A stretch of 9,529 nucleotides of DNA, from the NCBI GenBank assembly GCA_002327965.1, contig DCVB01000088.1, positions 1-9,529 of the forward strand, given 5' to 3'. The notes under the pieces were generated by a model, which was not told the origin of the DNA, searched no databases, and saw only the letters and a list, made by a program, of their open reading frames with translations. The DNA comes from Candidatus Aminicenantes bacterium UBA2199. GTDB taxonomy: Bacteria; Acidobacteriota; Aminicenantia; UBA2199. The position numbers were made by a program, and so were the translations under genes. Shown here one piece after another: positions 1 to 5,932 of the stretch. Every line of letters begins with the position of its first letter. The first letter of the stretch is position 1.

Positions 1-106
1 TGCAATTGTGGTTGCAGCGGTAGGTAAGGTCGAGGCTCATGCCCAGGAGAACCCTGGGAAAAGAAGCAACGACTTTTCGGGCAACGCTTTCCCTGACTTT
101 TTTCAC
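1..106 (-). CDS. Radical SAM protein, N-terminal fragment (continues past the left edge)
   Basis: Reading the minus strand, a frame stays open from a stop near 167 to the window edge. It ends in a stretch reading LLGMSLDLTYRCNHNC. The pattern 'LTYRCNxxC' is the usual opening of the radical SAM CxxxCxxC motif that binds the [4Fe-4S] cluster and S-adenosylmethionine; the Cys codons are at 14-16 and 2-4, and the third Cys would lie just beyond the edge. The fragment before it is basic (KKVRESVARKVV), as is common ahead of the barrel in SPASM-type and peptide-modifying members. The start is uncertain: GTG at 106 is used here, TTG at 142 and ATG at 40 are also in frame, and none has a convincing Shine-Dalgarno. 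The gene is divergent from the small ORF and S24/S26 peptidase, with a promoter candidate at 196-224. The substrate cannot be told from this fragment. Confidence 0.7.
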   Translation of the reverse strand, partial: MKKVRESVARKVVASFPRVLLGMSLDLTYRCNHNC

Positions 107-195
107 TGGCTTTTTTGGGTAGGGTTTTGATGCGTCATCCAAGCCTTTGCTGAAAGCGCGAAATCCCTATATTCATTTGTTACCATAAAGGTAAT

Positions 196-224
196 AGTTT
201 AGCAGAAAATCTGAGTTGTTTCAA
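196..224 (-). promoter_or_regulatory. Sigma70-type promoter for the radical SAM gene
   Basis: On the minus strand TTGAAA (plus 219-224, 5 of 6 to the -35 consensus) is followed after exactly 17 nt by TAAACT (plus 196-201, 4 of 6 to the -10 consensus). Transcription would begin near 189, leaving a leader of about 80 nt to the GTG at 106 or about 47 nt to the TTG at 142. The -35 box sits inside a 13-nt perfect palindrome, TTGTTT C AAACAA (216-228), a possible regulator site. A small TTACC/GGTAA inverted repeat (180-194) covers the predicted start of transcription. Confidence 0.5.
212..224 (+). promoter_or_regulatory. Possible operator, copy 1 (TGAGTTGTTTCAA)
   Basis: The 13-mer recurs almost exactly at 267-278 as TGAGTTGTTCAA, one T shorter, with starts 55 bp apart. 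This first copy overlaps the -35 box of the minus-strand promoter and most of the 216-228 palindrome. The spacing is close to five helical turns, which would put two bound proteins on the same face. No regulator gene is visible in the window; the assignment rests only on repetition and position. Confidence 0.28.
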
Positions 225-252
225 ACAAAAAACTTGCCGTGAGGGGGTAGGC

Positions 253-363
253 ATGACAAATTCGCTTGAGTTGTTCAATTTTCATCCCTCTTCTTACTTT
301 TATCCCAATTATATGGTACTCATAAAAGATAGAATGTCTATCCAGAGGCATTTCATGGCTTGA
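253..363 (+). CDS. Small ORF, 36 residues; possible modified-peptide precursor or leader peptide
   Basis: ATG at 253 is preceded by GAGGGGG at 241-247, leaving 5 nt, the strongest ribosome-binding site in the left part of the window. The frame runs 36 codons to TGA at 361-363. The peptide begins MTNSLELFNF and continues with an aromatic and proline-rich middle (HPSSYFYPNY), then a basic end (VLIKDRMSIQRHFMA). There is no Cys and no obvious signal peptide. Its codons are much more AT-rich than those of flanking genes. It lies between a divergent radical SAM gene and an S24/S26 peptidase gene, where a precursor peptide of a RiPP-type locus could sit. It is also in frame with the peptidase gene, separated only by the TGA, so it could instead be a coupling leader or an interrupted N-terminal extension. 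The second TGAGTTGTTCAA motif (267-278) falls inside it. Function not recognised. Confidence 0.45.
   Translation: MTNSLELFNFHPSSYFYPNYMVLIKDRMSIQRHFMA
267..278 (+). promoter_or_regulatory. Possible operator, copy 2 (TGAGTTGTTCAA)
   Basis: Second copy of the motif at 212-224, lacking one T. It lies within codons 5-9 of the small ORF, so part of the match could reflect coding sequence. If it is a binding site, it and copy 1 would flank the small ORF's ribosome-binding site. Confidence 0.22.
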
Positions 364-369
364 TTGAAA

Positions 370-882
370 ATGAAAGAATCCGAGAACCTGAACGGCATCC
401 TGTTATCGGCGCCGGTGATCATGGATCTGATCGAGGCTGTCCACGAAAGGGGCGCTTCATTCAGGTTCCAGGCCCCGGGACACAGCATGGCGCCGGCGAT
501 CCGCGACGGCGACGTCATCACCGTCTTGCCCCTGCAGGGCCTCGTGCCGCGGCGCGGCGACGTGGTCGCCTTCCGCCACCCCGAGCGGCCGCAGCTGCTC
601 GTCCACCGCGTCCTGCACACCCACCCCCAGGACAAGCGCTATTTCATCAAGGGGGACAACTGTCCGACGGCCGACGGCTGGGTCCCGGCGGAAAACGTCC
701 TGGGGCTGATCACGAAGGTGGAACGCGACGGCAAAGATCGCTTCTGGCCCCATCACGCAAAACCATCTCCCCTGGCGAACGTGTATCTCGAGTTCTATCC
801 CTTGTGGCCGCCCGTGCGCCGGTTGCTGGCCAAGACCTGGCGCCGGGTTCGACGCCTCGTCCTCCGGCGGCAACGGTCCTGA
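370..882 (+). CDS. S24/S26 family serine peptidase (signal peptidase I-like)
   Basis: A 170-residue protein of the signal-peptidase fold. Residues 36-48 read PGHSMAPAIRDGD, the box holding the nucleophile Ser39. Residues 60-68 (PRRGDVVAF) form the next conserved strand. HRV at 79-81 supplies a likely general base His79, as in the Ser-His S26B type rather than the Ser-Lys type of LexA and bacterial LepB. KGDN at 94-97 followed by DGW is the third box. There is no clear membrane anchor; the C-terminus (from about 140) is hydrophobic-aromatic then very Arg-rich and might associate with membrane. Related small proteins commonly sit beside radical SAM, PqqD-like or nucleotidyltransferase genes, which agrees with the radical SAM gene upstream. 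Start: ATG at 370 is chosen; TTG at 364 is in frame and abuts the TGA of the small ORF. AGAGG at 344-348 is too far for either, so translation may be coupled to the small ORF. The YqaJ gene follows after about 45 nt. Substrate unknown. Confidence 0.8.
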   Translation: MKESENLNGILLSAPVIMDLIEAVHERGASFRFQAPGHSMAPAIRDGDVITVLPLQGLVPRRGDVVAFRHPERPQLLVHRVLHTHPQDKRYFIKGDNCPTADGWVPAENVLGLITKVERDGKDRFWPHHAKPSPLANVYLEFYPLWPPVRRLLAKTWRRVRRLVLRRQRS

Positions 883-928
883 CCCGCCCGAGCTTTGCTT
901 TCCGGCACCGGATGTGATAAAAGAAGAG

Positions 929-1540
929 ATGCAAGAATCATCCCTGGCCCATTTCATCAAAGTTGAACTCGACCAGAGCACCGAAGAGTGGCTCTCCTGG
1001 CGGCGCGGCGGCATCGGCGCCTCCGACGCCCCGGTGGTCATGGGCCTCTCCCCCTGGCAGACGGATAACGAGCTGCTGCTGCTCAAGACCGGGCAGCAGG
1101 CCGAGCGGCCGGCCAACGGCGCCATGGAGCGCGGCAAGCGGCTGGAGCCGGTGGCCCGGCTGGCCTATGTCAAACAAACCGGCATCGACGTGGCGCCGGT
1201 CTGCGTTCAGTCGCGCGAGCATCCCTGGATGCGGGCCAGCCTGGACGGCCTGAGCGCCGACGGCCGCCACGTGGTGGAGATCAAGTGCCCGGGCGAGAAG
1301 GACCATCGACTGGCCGCTTCCGGGAGCGTGCCAGAAAAATACTTCCCGCAATTGCAGCATATCCTGGCCGTCACCGGCCTGGCCGAGATCTTCTACTGGA
1401 GCTTCCGCTTCGAGCACACGGCGCTGCTGAAAGTGGAGCGCGACGATGCTTTCATCTCCGGGCTGCTCGAGAAAGAGATCGACTTCTGGACACGGGTCTG
1501 CGCGGTCACGGCCGGCCGCGCCGCGGCAGAAGCCGGATAG
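929..1540 (+). CDS. YqaJ-family (lambda-exonuclease-type) nuclease
   Basis: A 203-residue nuclease of the PD-(D/E)XK superfamily, the YqaJ viral-recombinase type, which resects double-stranded DNA ends. Conserved blocks in order: WLSWRRGGIGASDAP (about 21-35, with the family's G-I-G-x-S-D turn), GKRLEP with Glu73, ASLDGL with Asp106, VEIKCP with Glu117 and Lys119 (the D-ExK metal-binding core), and the helix YFPQLQHILAVTG with QLQH at 141-144. All catalytic positions are present, so it looks active. The length fits the family. Start: ATG at 929 is chosen; GTG at 914 adds five residues, and neither has good Shine-Dalgarno spacing. No Bet/RecT-type annealing partner or other phage gene is visible. 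Its place just after the S24/S26 peptidase could be operonic or could mark a relic of a mobile element. A 97-nt gap separates it from the exporter operon. Confidence 0.85.
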   Translation: MQESSLAHFIKVELDQSTEEWLSWRRGGIGASDAPVVMGLSPWQTDNELLLLKTGQQAERPANGAMERGKRLEPVARLAYVKQTGIDVAPVCVQSREHPWMRASLDGLSADGRHVVEIKCPGEKDHRLAASGSVPEKYFPQLQHILAVTGLAEIFYWSFRFEHTALLKVERDDAFISGLLEKEIDFWTRVCAVTAGRAAAEAG

Positions 1541-1637
1541 GATCCCACCCGGGCAAGCGGATTTATCCTCTCGCGGGCGAACCTTTTCCGGATGAAGTTC
1601 GTTTACTATTCTTCCATATCTTCCAGAGAGGTAACGC

Positions 1638-2726
1638 ATGAAGATGAAAAAAGTGCTGATCGGCGGATTTCTTGCGCTGTTGGTCGTGTTGGCCCTGTTT
1701 TTTCTTTTCTCCTCCAAAAAAGATAAAAATGGCGGCCTGAAATTCGTGGCGGTGAAAAAGGGCGACATCTCCGAAAAGGCGCTGGCGGTGGGGACGATCG
1801 AACCGGAAAAGGAGATCAAGGTGAAATCGACCATTCCCGGCCTGGTCGAGGAAGTTTACTTCAAGATCGGTGACTGGGTCGACAAGGACAAGCCCCTTTT
1901 CAAGATATCCCCCAATCCCACCCCGCTGGAATATGTCGAAGCCCGGCGCAACATGGAGGTCGCCCAAGTGCTCATGGAAAAGATCCGCAACGAGCGGGAC
2001 CGCACGGCGAAGATGTACAAGGCGCAGCTGGTCTCGGATTCGGAAATGGAGGAGACGGAGTCGCGCTTCAATGAGATTTCCCTGCGCTACAAGATCGCCC
2101 AGGAGCGCTTCGAACTGCTTGAAAAAGGGCGGATCCAGATGATCCATCGCTCGGTGGATTCCATCGTGAAATCGCCGATGTCGGGGATCGTCCTGCAGCA
2201 GAACGCGTTCGAGGGCGATGCCGTGGTGCCTTTGACCAATTTCCAGCCCGGCACGGAAATGTGTTCCATGGCCGACATGAGCTTGCTGCGCTTCAAGGGG
2301 AAGGTCGATGAGATCGATGTCGGCAAGCTGCTGCCGGGCATGATCGCCGACATCCAGGTCGGGGCGCTGCTCGACGCCAAGGTGACGGGCCGCCTGGAGC
2401 GCATCTATCCCAAGGCCGAGAAAGAAGGCAATGCCACCATGTTCGGTCTCGAGATCGCAATTATCGAAGCCGGGCAGGTCACCCTGCGCGCCGGCTATTC
2501 GGCCACGGCCTATCTCAAGATCAAGGACAAAAAAGACATCCTGATCATCCCTGAGCGCCTGATCACCTTCGAGAACGAAAAACGTTTCGTGGAAACGATG
2601 CGCGACGGCAACATCGAAAAGAAGGAGGTCCGGGTCGGGCTTTCCGACGGCTTGAACATCGAGATCGTTTCCGGGTTGCAGGCCGGCGAGCAGGTCGTGG
2701 AGCGGCCGCCCAGGGAGATCGAATGA
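1638..2726 (+). CDS. ABC exporter periplasmic adaptor (MacA/HlyD family membrane-fusion protein)
   Basis: A 362-residue membrane-fusion protein that bridges inner-membrane permeases to an outer-membrane channel. One N-terminal membrane anchor spans about 6-25 with basic residues before and after it; there is no lipobox Cys. Two half-lipoyl motifs frame the hairpin: GTIEPEKEIKVKSTIPG with the following VEEVYFKIGDWVDKDKPL (about 52-92), and SPMSGIVLQQNAFEGDAVV after the hairpin. Between them lies a charged alpha-helical coiled-coil hairpin of roughly 80 residues, short compared with HlyD and like MacA. Beta-barrel and membrane-proximal domains follow, ending in SGLQAGEQVVE. AGAGAGG (about 1625-1631) gives a good ribosome-binding site. 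It is the first gene of the operon; TACTAT at 1604-1609 is a possible -10 element but lacks a good -35. The stop overlaps the next start as ATGA. The substrate cannot be read from the sequence. Confidence 0.88.
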   Translation: MKMKKVLIGGFLALLVVLALFFLFSSKKDKNGGLKFVAVKKGDISEKALAVGTIEPEKEIKVKSTIPGLVEEVYFKIGDWVDKDKPLFKISPNPTPLEYVEARRNMEVAQVLMEKIRNERDRTAKMYKAQLVSDSEMEETESRFNEISLRYKIAQERFELLEKGRIQMIHRSVDSIVKSPMSGIVLQQNAFEGDAVVPLTNFQPGTEMCSMADMSLLRFKGKVDEIDVGKLLPGMIADIQVGALLDAKVTGRLERIYPKAEKEGNATMFGLEIAIIEAGQVTLRAGYSATAYLKIKDKKDILIIPERLITFENEKRFVETMRDGNIEKKEVRVGLSDGLNIEIVSGLQAGEQVVERPPREIE

Positions 2727-3949
2727 TCCCGGCCTTTTTCCGCAACCTGTTCCGCGACCTGCTGCGCCAGCCTTTGCGGACTTTCCTGACCCTTTCCGGG
2801 GTGACCTGGGGGACCTTCGCCGTGATCCTGCTGCTGGCCTTCGGTACCGGCATCGGCAAACAGCAGATGAAGCAATTCCGCGGTTTGGGCCAGGGCATCA
2901 TCCTGGTGTTCCCCGGGCAGACCACCATGACCTACAACGGGCTGCCCAAGGGCCGGCGCATCCAGGTTACCCCCGATGAACTGGATCGGGTCAGGAAACG
3001 GGTACCCGGAGTCCAGGCCCTTTCACCGGAATTCATATCCAGCCGCAACATCCGTCATGGCCGCGAACAGCTGCTCAATACCGTTCGCGGCGTCGACGTG
3101 CCGTTCGAGCGCATCCGCAACACCATCCCGGCGCAAGGACGCTTCATCAATGAGACCGATGTGCGGCAGCACCGGCGCAATTGCTTTTTGGGCGCGACCA
3201 TCGCCAAGAGTCTCTTCAAGGGCATCGAGCCGGTCGGGCAGCGGGTGATGATCGAGGGCGTGCCCTTCACCGTTGTCGGCGTGATGATCGAAAAGACCCA
3301 GAACAGCAATTACAACGGCATGCGCGACACGCATTGCGCTTTCATTCCCTGGACCACCTACATGACCCTGTATGGCGAGAAATATGTGCAGAATTTCATT
3401 GTCCAGCCGAGCGACCCGGCCTTGTCCAAGCAGACCATCGCCGCCCTGCGTAATTTCTTCGGCGGGCGGCTGGGCTTCAACCCCCTGGACAAGGATGCCT
3501 TGTTCGTTTGGGATTTTTCCGATTTCGAGCGGCAGTTCAACCTGTTCTTCACGGCATTCAATATATTTCTGGGGGTGATCGGATCGTTCACGCTGCTGGT
3601 GGGCGGCGTCGGCGTGGCCTCGATCATGCTGGTGGTGGTGGAGGAGCGGATACGGGAGATCGGCATCAAGCTGGCCGTCGGCGCCAAGCGTCGCGCCATC
3701 ATGTGGCAGTTCTTCGCCGAAGCGAATTGCATCATCCTGATCGGCGGCGCCATCGGTTTTCTGCTGGCGGCGCTGCTGCTGACGCTGCTGCCGGCCGAGC
3801 AATTGGAGGAGTATATCGGCATCCCCAGGCTCAACCCCCTGGTCGGGATCGTCACCGTGCTCATCCTGCTGGCCATCGGGACCCTTTCGGGCCTGACCCC
3901 GGCGCGCCGGGCCGCCGCCACCGACCCGATCGTCGCCCTCAGGAAGTAA
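2723..3949 (+). CDS. MacB/FtsX-type ABC transporter permease, first of a tandem pair
   Basis: A 408-residue inner-membrane permease of the four-helix FtsX/MacB type. Residues 1-45 hold the cytoplasmic amphipathic stretch and first membrane helix (LSGVTWGTFAVILLLAFGTG). A large periplasmic domain of about 230 residues follows. The C-terminal FtsX domain has three further helices, with the typical EERIREIGIKLAVGAK coupling segment and the LTPARRAAATDPIVALRK ending. It lacks the N-terminal ATPase domain of MacB, which is a separate downstream gene here. The start overlaps the adaptor stop by 4 nt and has AGGGAG at 2712-2717. It is clearly paralogous to the next gene: both have FG-G followed by a GLG box, 'GLP-(K/R)-x-RRI', and a 'PG...SPE' block at matching positions, so the two probably form a heterodimer. 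Confidence 0.9.
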   Translation: MIPAFFRNLFRDLLRQPLRTFLTLSGVTWGTFAVILLLAFGTGIGKQQMKQFRGLGQGIILVFPGQTTMTYNGLPKGRRIQVTPDELDRVRKRVPGVQALSPEFISSRNIRHGREQLLNTVRGVDVPFERIRNTIPAQGRFINETDVRQHRRNCFLGATIAKSLFKGIEPVGQRVMIEGVPFTVVGVMIEKTQNSNYNGMRDTHCAFIPWTTYMTLYGEKYVQNFIVQPSDPALSKQTIAALRNFFGGRLGFNPLDKDALFVWDFSDFERQFNLFFTAFNIFLGVIGSFTLLVGGVGVASIMLVVVEERIREIGIKLAVGAKRRAIMWQFFAEANCIILIGGAIGFLLAALLLTLLPAEQLEEYIGIPRLNPLVGIVTVLILLAIGTLSGLTPARRAAATDPIVALRK

Positions 3950-3951
3950 CC

Positions 3952-5202
3952 ATGCGCATGCAGCTCCTGCATCTGTTCTGGAATGAATTCCGCAAGCGCC
4001 GGAAAAAAACCAGCCTGATCACCTTCGCCATCGCCTGGGGGACGCTGTCGCTCCTGCTGCTGATGTCCTTCGGCCGCGGGCTGTCCAATGCCGCCGGCGT
4101 CAGCTTCAAGGGCTTGGGCAGCACCATGATCATGGTCACCCGGGGCCAGACCAGCAAGCCCTTCCAGGGGCTGCCGCGCGCCCGGCGCATCCACATCCAC
4201 ATGGAGGACCTGGAATTGCTCAAGCGGCAGATACCGGGCATCGCCATGATCTCTCCCGAGGCCAACAACCGCCATAACCTTTCCTATCGCGGCAAGGAGT
4301 CCAACCGCTCGGTCAATGGCGTGTACCCCTGTTTTGCCGAGATGCGTTCGCAGATTCCCGAAGCCGGCGGCCGGTTCATCAATGATTTGGACCAGGAAAA
4401 AGCCCGGCGCGTGGCTTTTATCGGCTGGAGCGTGGCCAGGGAACTCTTTGGCGATACCGATCCGGTCGGCAAGGAACTCCGCATCGAGCAGACACCATTC
4501 ACCGTCATCGGGGTCATGAAGAAGAAACAGCAGAGTTCCATGTATCAGGGGCCCGATTCGGAAACGGTGTATATCCCCTTCTCCACCTTCTGCCAGATCG
4601 ATTTTCAGCGTTTTCTGGACCGCATTCACATCCGTCCGGCCGACCCCGGGGATGCTTTGTTCATGGAGAACCAGGTGCGCCGCGTCCTGGGGCGCAAGTA
4701 CCGCTTCGCCGATGACGACGCCAATGCCGTGAACTTCTGGAACACGATCCGCGATTACGAGACCGGGGCCAAGATATTCAAGGGCATTGAAATGTTTCTG
4801 AGCGTCATCGGTGCCCTGACCTTGCTCATCGGCGCCGTGGGCGTGACCAACCTGATGTATGCCGTGGTCAAGGAGCGCACCCGCGAAATTGGCATCAAGA
4901 TGGCGCTGGGGGCCCGGCGGCGCCACATCGTCATGCAGTTCTTCCTGGAGACCTTCGCCATTTTCTTCAAGGGGACGCTGTGGGGAACCCTGATCGCGTT
5001 CAATATCGTCAGCCTGGTGAACCTGATTCCCGTCGGCTATGAGGATTTCGGCATCAAGGCCTATTTGCTGCGGCCGATATTTTCGCTCGACATCCTGATC
5101 GTCTTCCTGGTGGTCCTTTTTGTCCTGGTTTTCATTTCCGGCATTTTCCCGGCCTTGCGCGCCTCGCGGCAAAACCCGATCGAGGCCCTGCGCTATGAAT
5201 AG
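3952..5202 (+). CDS. MacB/FtsX-type ABC transporter permease, second of a tandem pair
   Basis: A 416-residue permease with the same plan as its neighbour: an N-terminal amphipathic segment and helix 1 (TSLITFAIAWGTLSLLLLMS), a periplasmic domain with the RGQT...GLPRARRI block, then three C-terminal helices with the KERTREIGIKMALGARRR coupling segment and a PALRASRQNPIEALRYE ending. The start chosen is ATG at 3952, 2 nt after the previous stop, with AGGAAG at 3941-3946 five nt upstream. The frame stays open upstream to 3508, but that part lies inside the first permease and is only an overlap. The pairing of two divergent permeases with one ATPase recalls the LolC/LolE and heteromeric MacB-like exporters. 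The substrate, whether peptide, lipoprotein or small molecule, is not shown. Confidence 0.9.
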   Translation: MRMQLLHLFWNEFRKRRKKTSLITFAIAWGTLSLLLLMSFGRGLSNAAGVSFKGLGSTMIMVTRGQTSKPFQGLPRARRIHIHMEDLELLKRQIPGIAMISPEANNRHNLSYRGKESNRSVNGVYPCFAEMRSQIPEAGGRFINDLDQEKARRVAFIGWSVARELFGDTDPVGKELRIEQTPFTVIGVMKKKQQSSMYQGPDSETVYIPFSTFCQIDFQRFLDRIHIRPADPGDALFMENQVRRVLGRKYRFADDDANAVNFWNTIRDYETGAKIFKGIEMFLSVIGALTLLIGAVGVTNLMYAVVKERTREIGIKMALGARRRHIVMQFFLETFAIFFKGTLWGTLIAFNIVSLVNLIPVGYEDFGIKAYLLRPIFSLDILIVFLVVLFVLVFISGIFPALRASRQNPIEALRYE

Positions 5203-5217
5203 AACCCGAGGTGGATC

Positions 5218-5895
5218 ATGATCGAATTTCGCAATATCTCGAAAGTGTACAAAATGGGCGAGGTCGAATTTGTCGCTCTCCAGGGCGTCTTCATCACCGT
5301 TCGCAAGGGAGAATTCCTTTCCATCATGGGGCCTTCCGGTTCCGGCAAATCGACCCTGATGAACATTATCGGCTGTCTCGATACCCCGACCGCGGGCTTC
5401 TATTATCTCGAGGGGGAAAATGTGGCCGGGCTGACTTTCGATCAGTTGTCGACGATCCGCAATCGCAAGGTCGGTTTTGTCTTCCAGAACTTCAACCTGC
5501 TGCCTTACGCCACGGCTTATGAAAACATCGAATTGCCGATGTTGTTCAACGGCAAGAAAGGCGGCGAGCGCAGGCAGCGGGTCAACGAGTTGCTGGAAAT
5601 GGTGGGCTTGTCACCCTGGGCCCGGCACCGGCCGACCGAAATGTCGGGGGGACAGCAGCAGCGGGTGGCCATCGCCCGGGCCCTGGCCATGGATCCGCCG
5701 ATCATCCTGGCCGATGAGCCGACCGGCAATCTCGATTCCAAAAGCGGTCATGAGATCATGGAGATCTTTTCCCAACTCTGGAAGGGCGGCCGGACCATTC
5801 TCATGGTGACCCACGATCCGGCCATCGCCGCCTTTTCCCAACGCACGATTCGCCTGCTGGACGGCGCCGTCCAGCAGGATGGCGCCGCTACCTGA
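5218..5895 (+). CDS. ABC transporter ATP-binding protein (MacB/LolD type)
   Basis: A 225-residue nucleotide-binding subunit with every canonical element: Walker A GPSGSGKST (38-46), Q-loop Gln90 in VFQNFNLL, signature MSGGQQQ (142-148), Walker B IILADE (162-167) followed by PTGNLD, and H-loop His199 in VTHD. The VFQ(N/S)FNLLP and ADEPTGNLD forms are typical of the MacB/LolD/FtsE group, which powers mechanotransmission by FtsX-like permeases. The start has GAGGTGG at 5208-5214, and it follows the second permease by 15 nt. It is last in the operon, whereas the ATPase more often precedes the permeases. A 26-nt perfect palindrome (5853-5878) is embedded in its last codons. Confidence 0.94.
   Translation: MIEFRNISKVYKMGEVEFVALQGVFITVRKGEFLSIMGPSGSGKSTLMNIIGCLDTPTAGFYYLEGENVAGLTFDQLSTIRNRKVGFVFQNFNLLPYATAYENIELPMLFNGKKGGERRQRVNELLEMVGLSPWARHRPTEMSGGQQQRVAIARALAMDPPIILADEPTGNLDSKSGHEIMEIFSQLWKGGRTILMVTHDPAIAAFSQRTIRLLDGAVQQDGAAT
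5853..5878. repeat. 26-nt perfect palindrome at the 3' end of the ATPase gene
   Basis: CCTGCTGGACGGC is followed directly by its exact reverse complement, 13 nt per arm with no spacer. It lies in the codons for the closing LLDGAVQQ of the ATPase, 17 nt before the stop codon's end. In RNA it would form a very GC-rich hairpin with a forced 4-nt loop. No T-tract follows, so it is not a standard intrinsic terminator. It may protect the 3' end of the operon message or slow polymerase between two convergent genes. Confidence 0.7.
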
Positions 5896-5898
5896 CAA

Positions 5899-5925
5899 CG
5901 GGCTTCGCCCGCCGGGTTTCCCCGA
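5899..5925. terminator. Weak hairpin between convergent genes
   Basis: CGGGC TTC GCCCG (5899-5911) forms a 5-bp stem with a 3-nt loop just after the ATPase stop, and GGGTTTCC follows. The 37-nt gap between the convergent ATPase and POT transporter genes has no other signal. The T-run is only three long, so termination strength is doubtful. Confidence 0.25.
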
Positions 5926-5932
5926 ATACCCG

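Noticed and set aside
42..58. CCCAGG/CCTGGG inverted repeat as a terminator or RNA switch
   Set aside because: It has no T-tract on either strand and lies within the open frame of the radical SAM gene, reading credible protein (FPRVLLG) before the Cys motif.
147..173. Plus-strand promoter for the small ORF (TTGCTG, TATATT)
   Set aside because: The -10 is good, but the -35 matches only 3 of 6 and the spacing is 15 nt, so I do not list it as a feature.
361..363. TGA read as an amino acid (alternative genetic code)
   Set aside because: Several intact genes here end in TGA at the expected place (peptidase, adaptor, ATPase, five-helix protein), so a reassigned TGA is not supported.
370..882. Phage-type S24 repressor (LexA/CI-like), suggested by the neighbouring YqaJ gene
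   Set aside because: There is no helix-turn-helix N-terminus, and the second catalytic position is His in an HRV box rather than the Lys of LexA/CI-type proteins.
3358..5172. 604-codon antisense open frame over both permeases
   Set aside because: It is a GC-skew shadow of well-supported plus-strand genes; the product is His, Gln and Asp-rich low-complexity sequence with no domain, and no start signal is seen.
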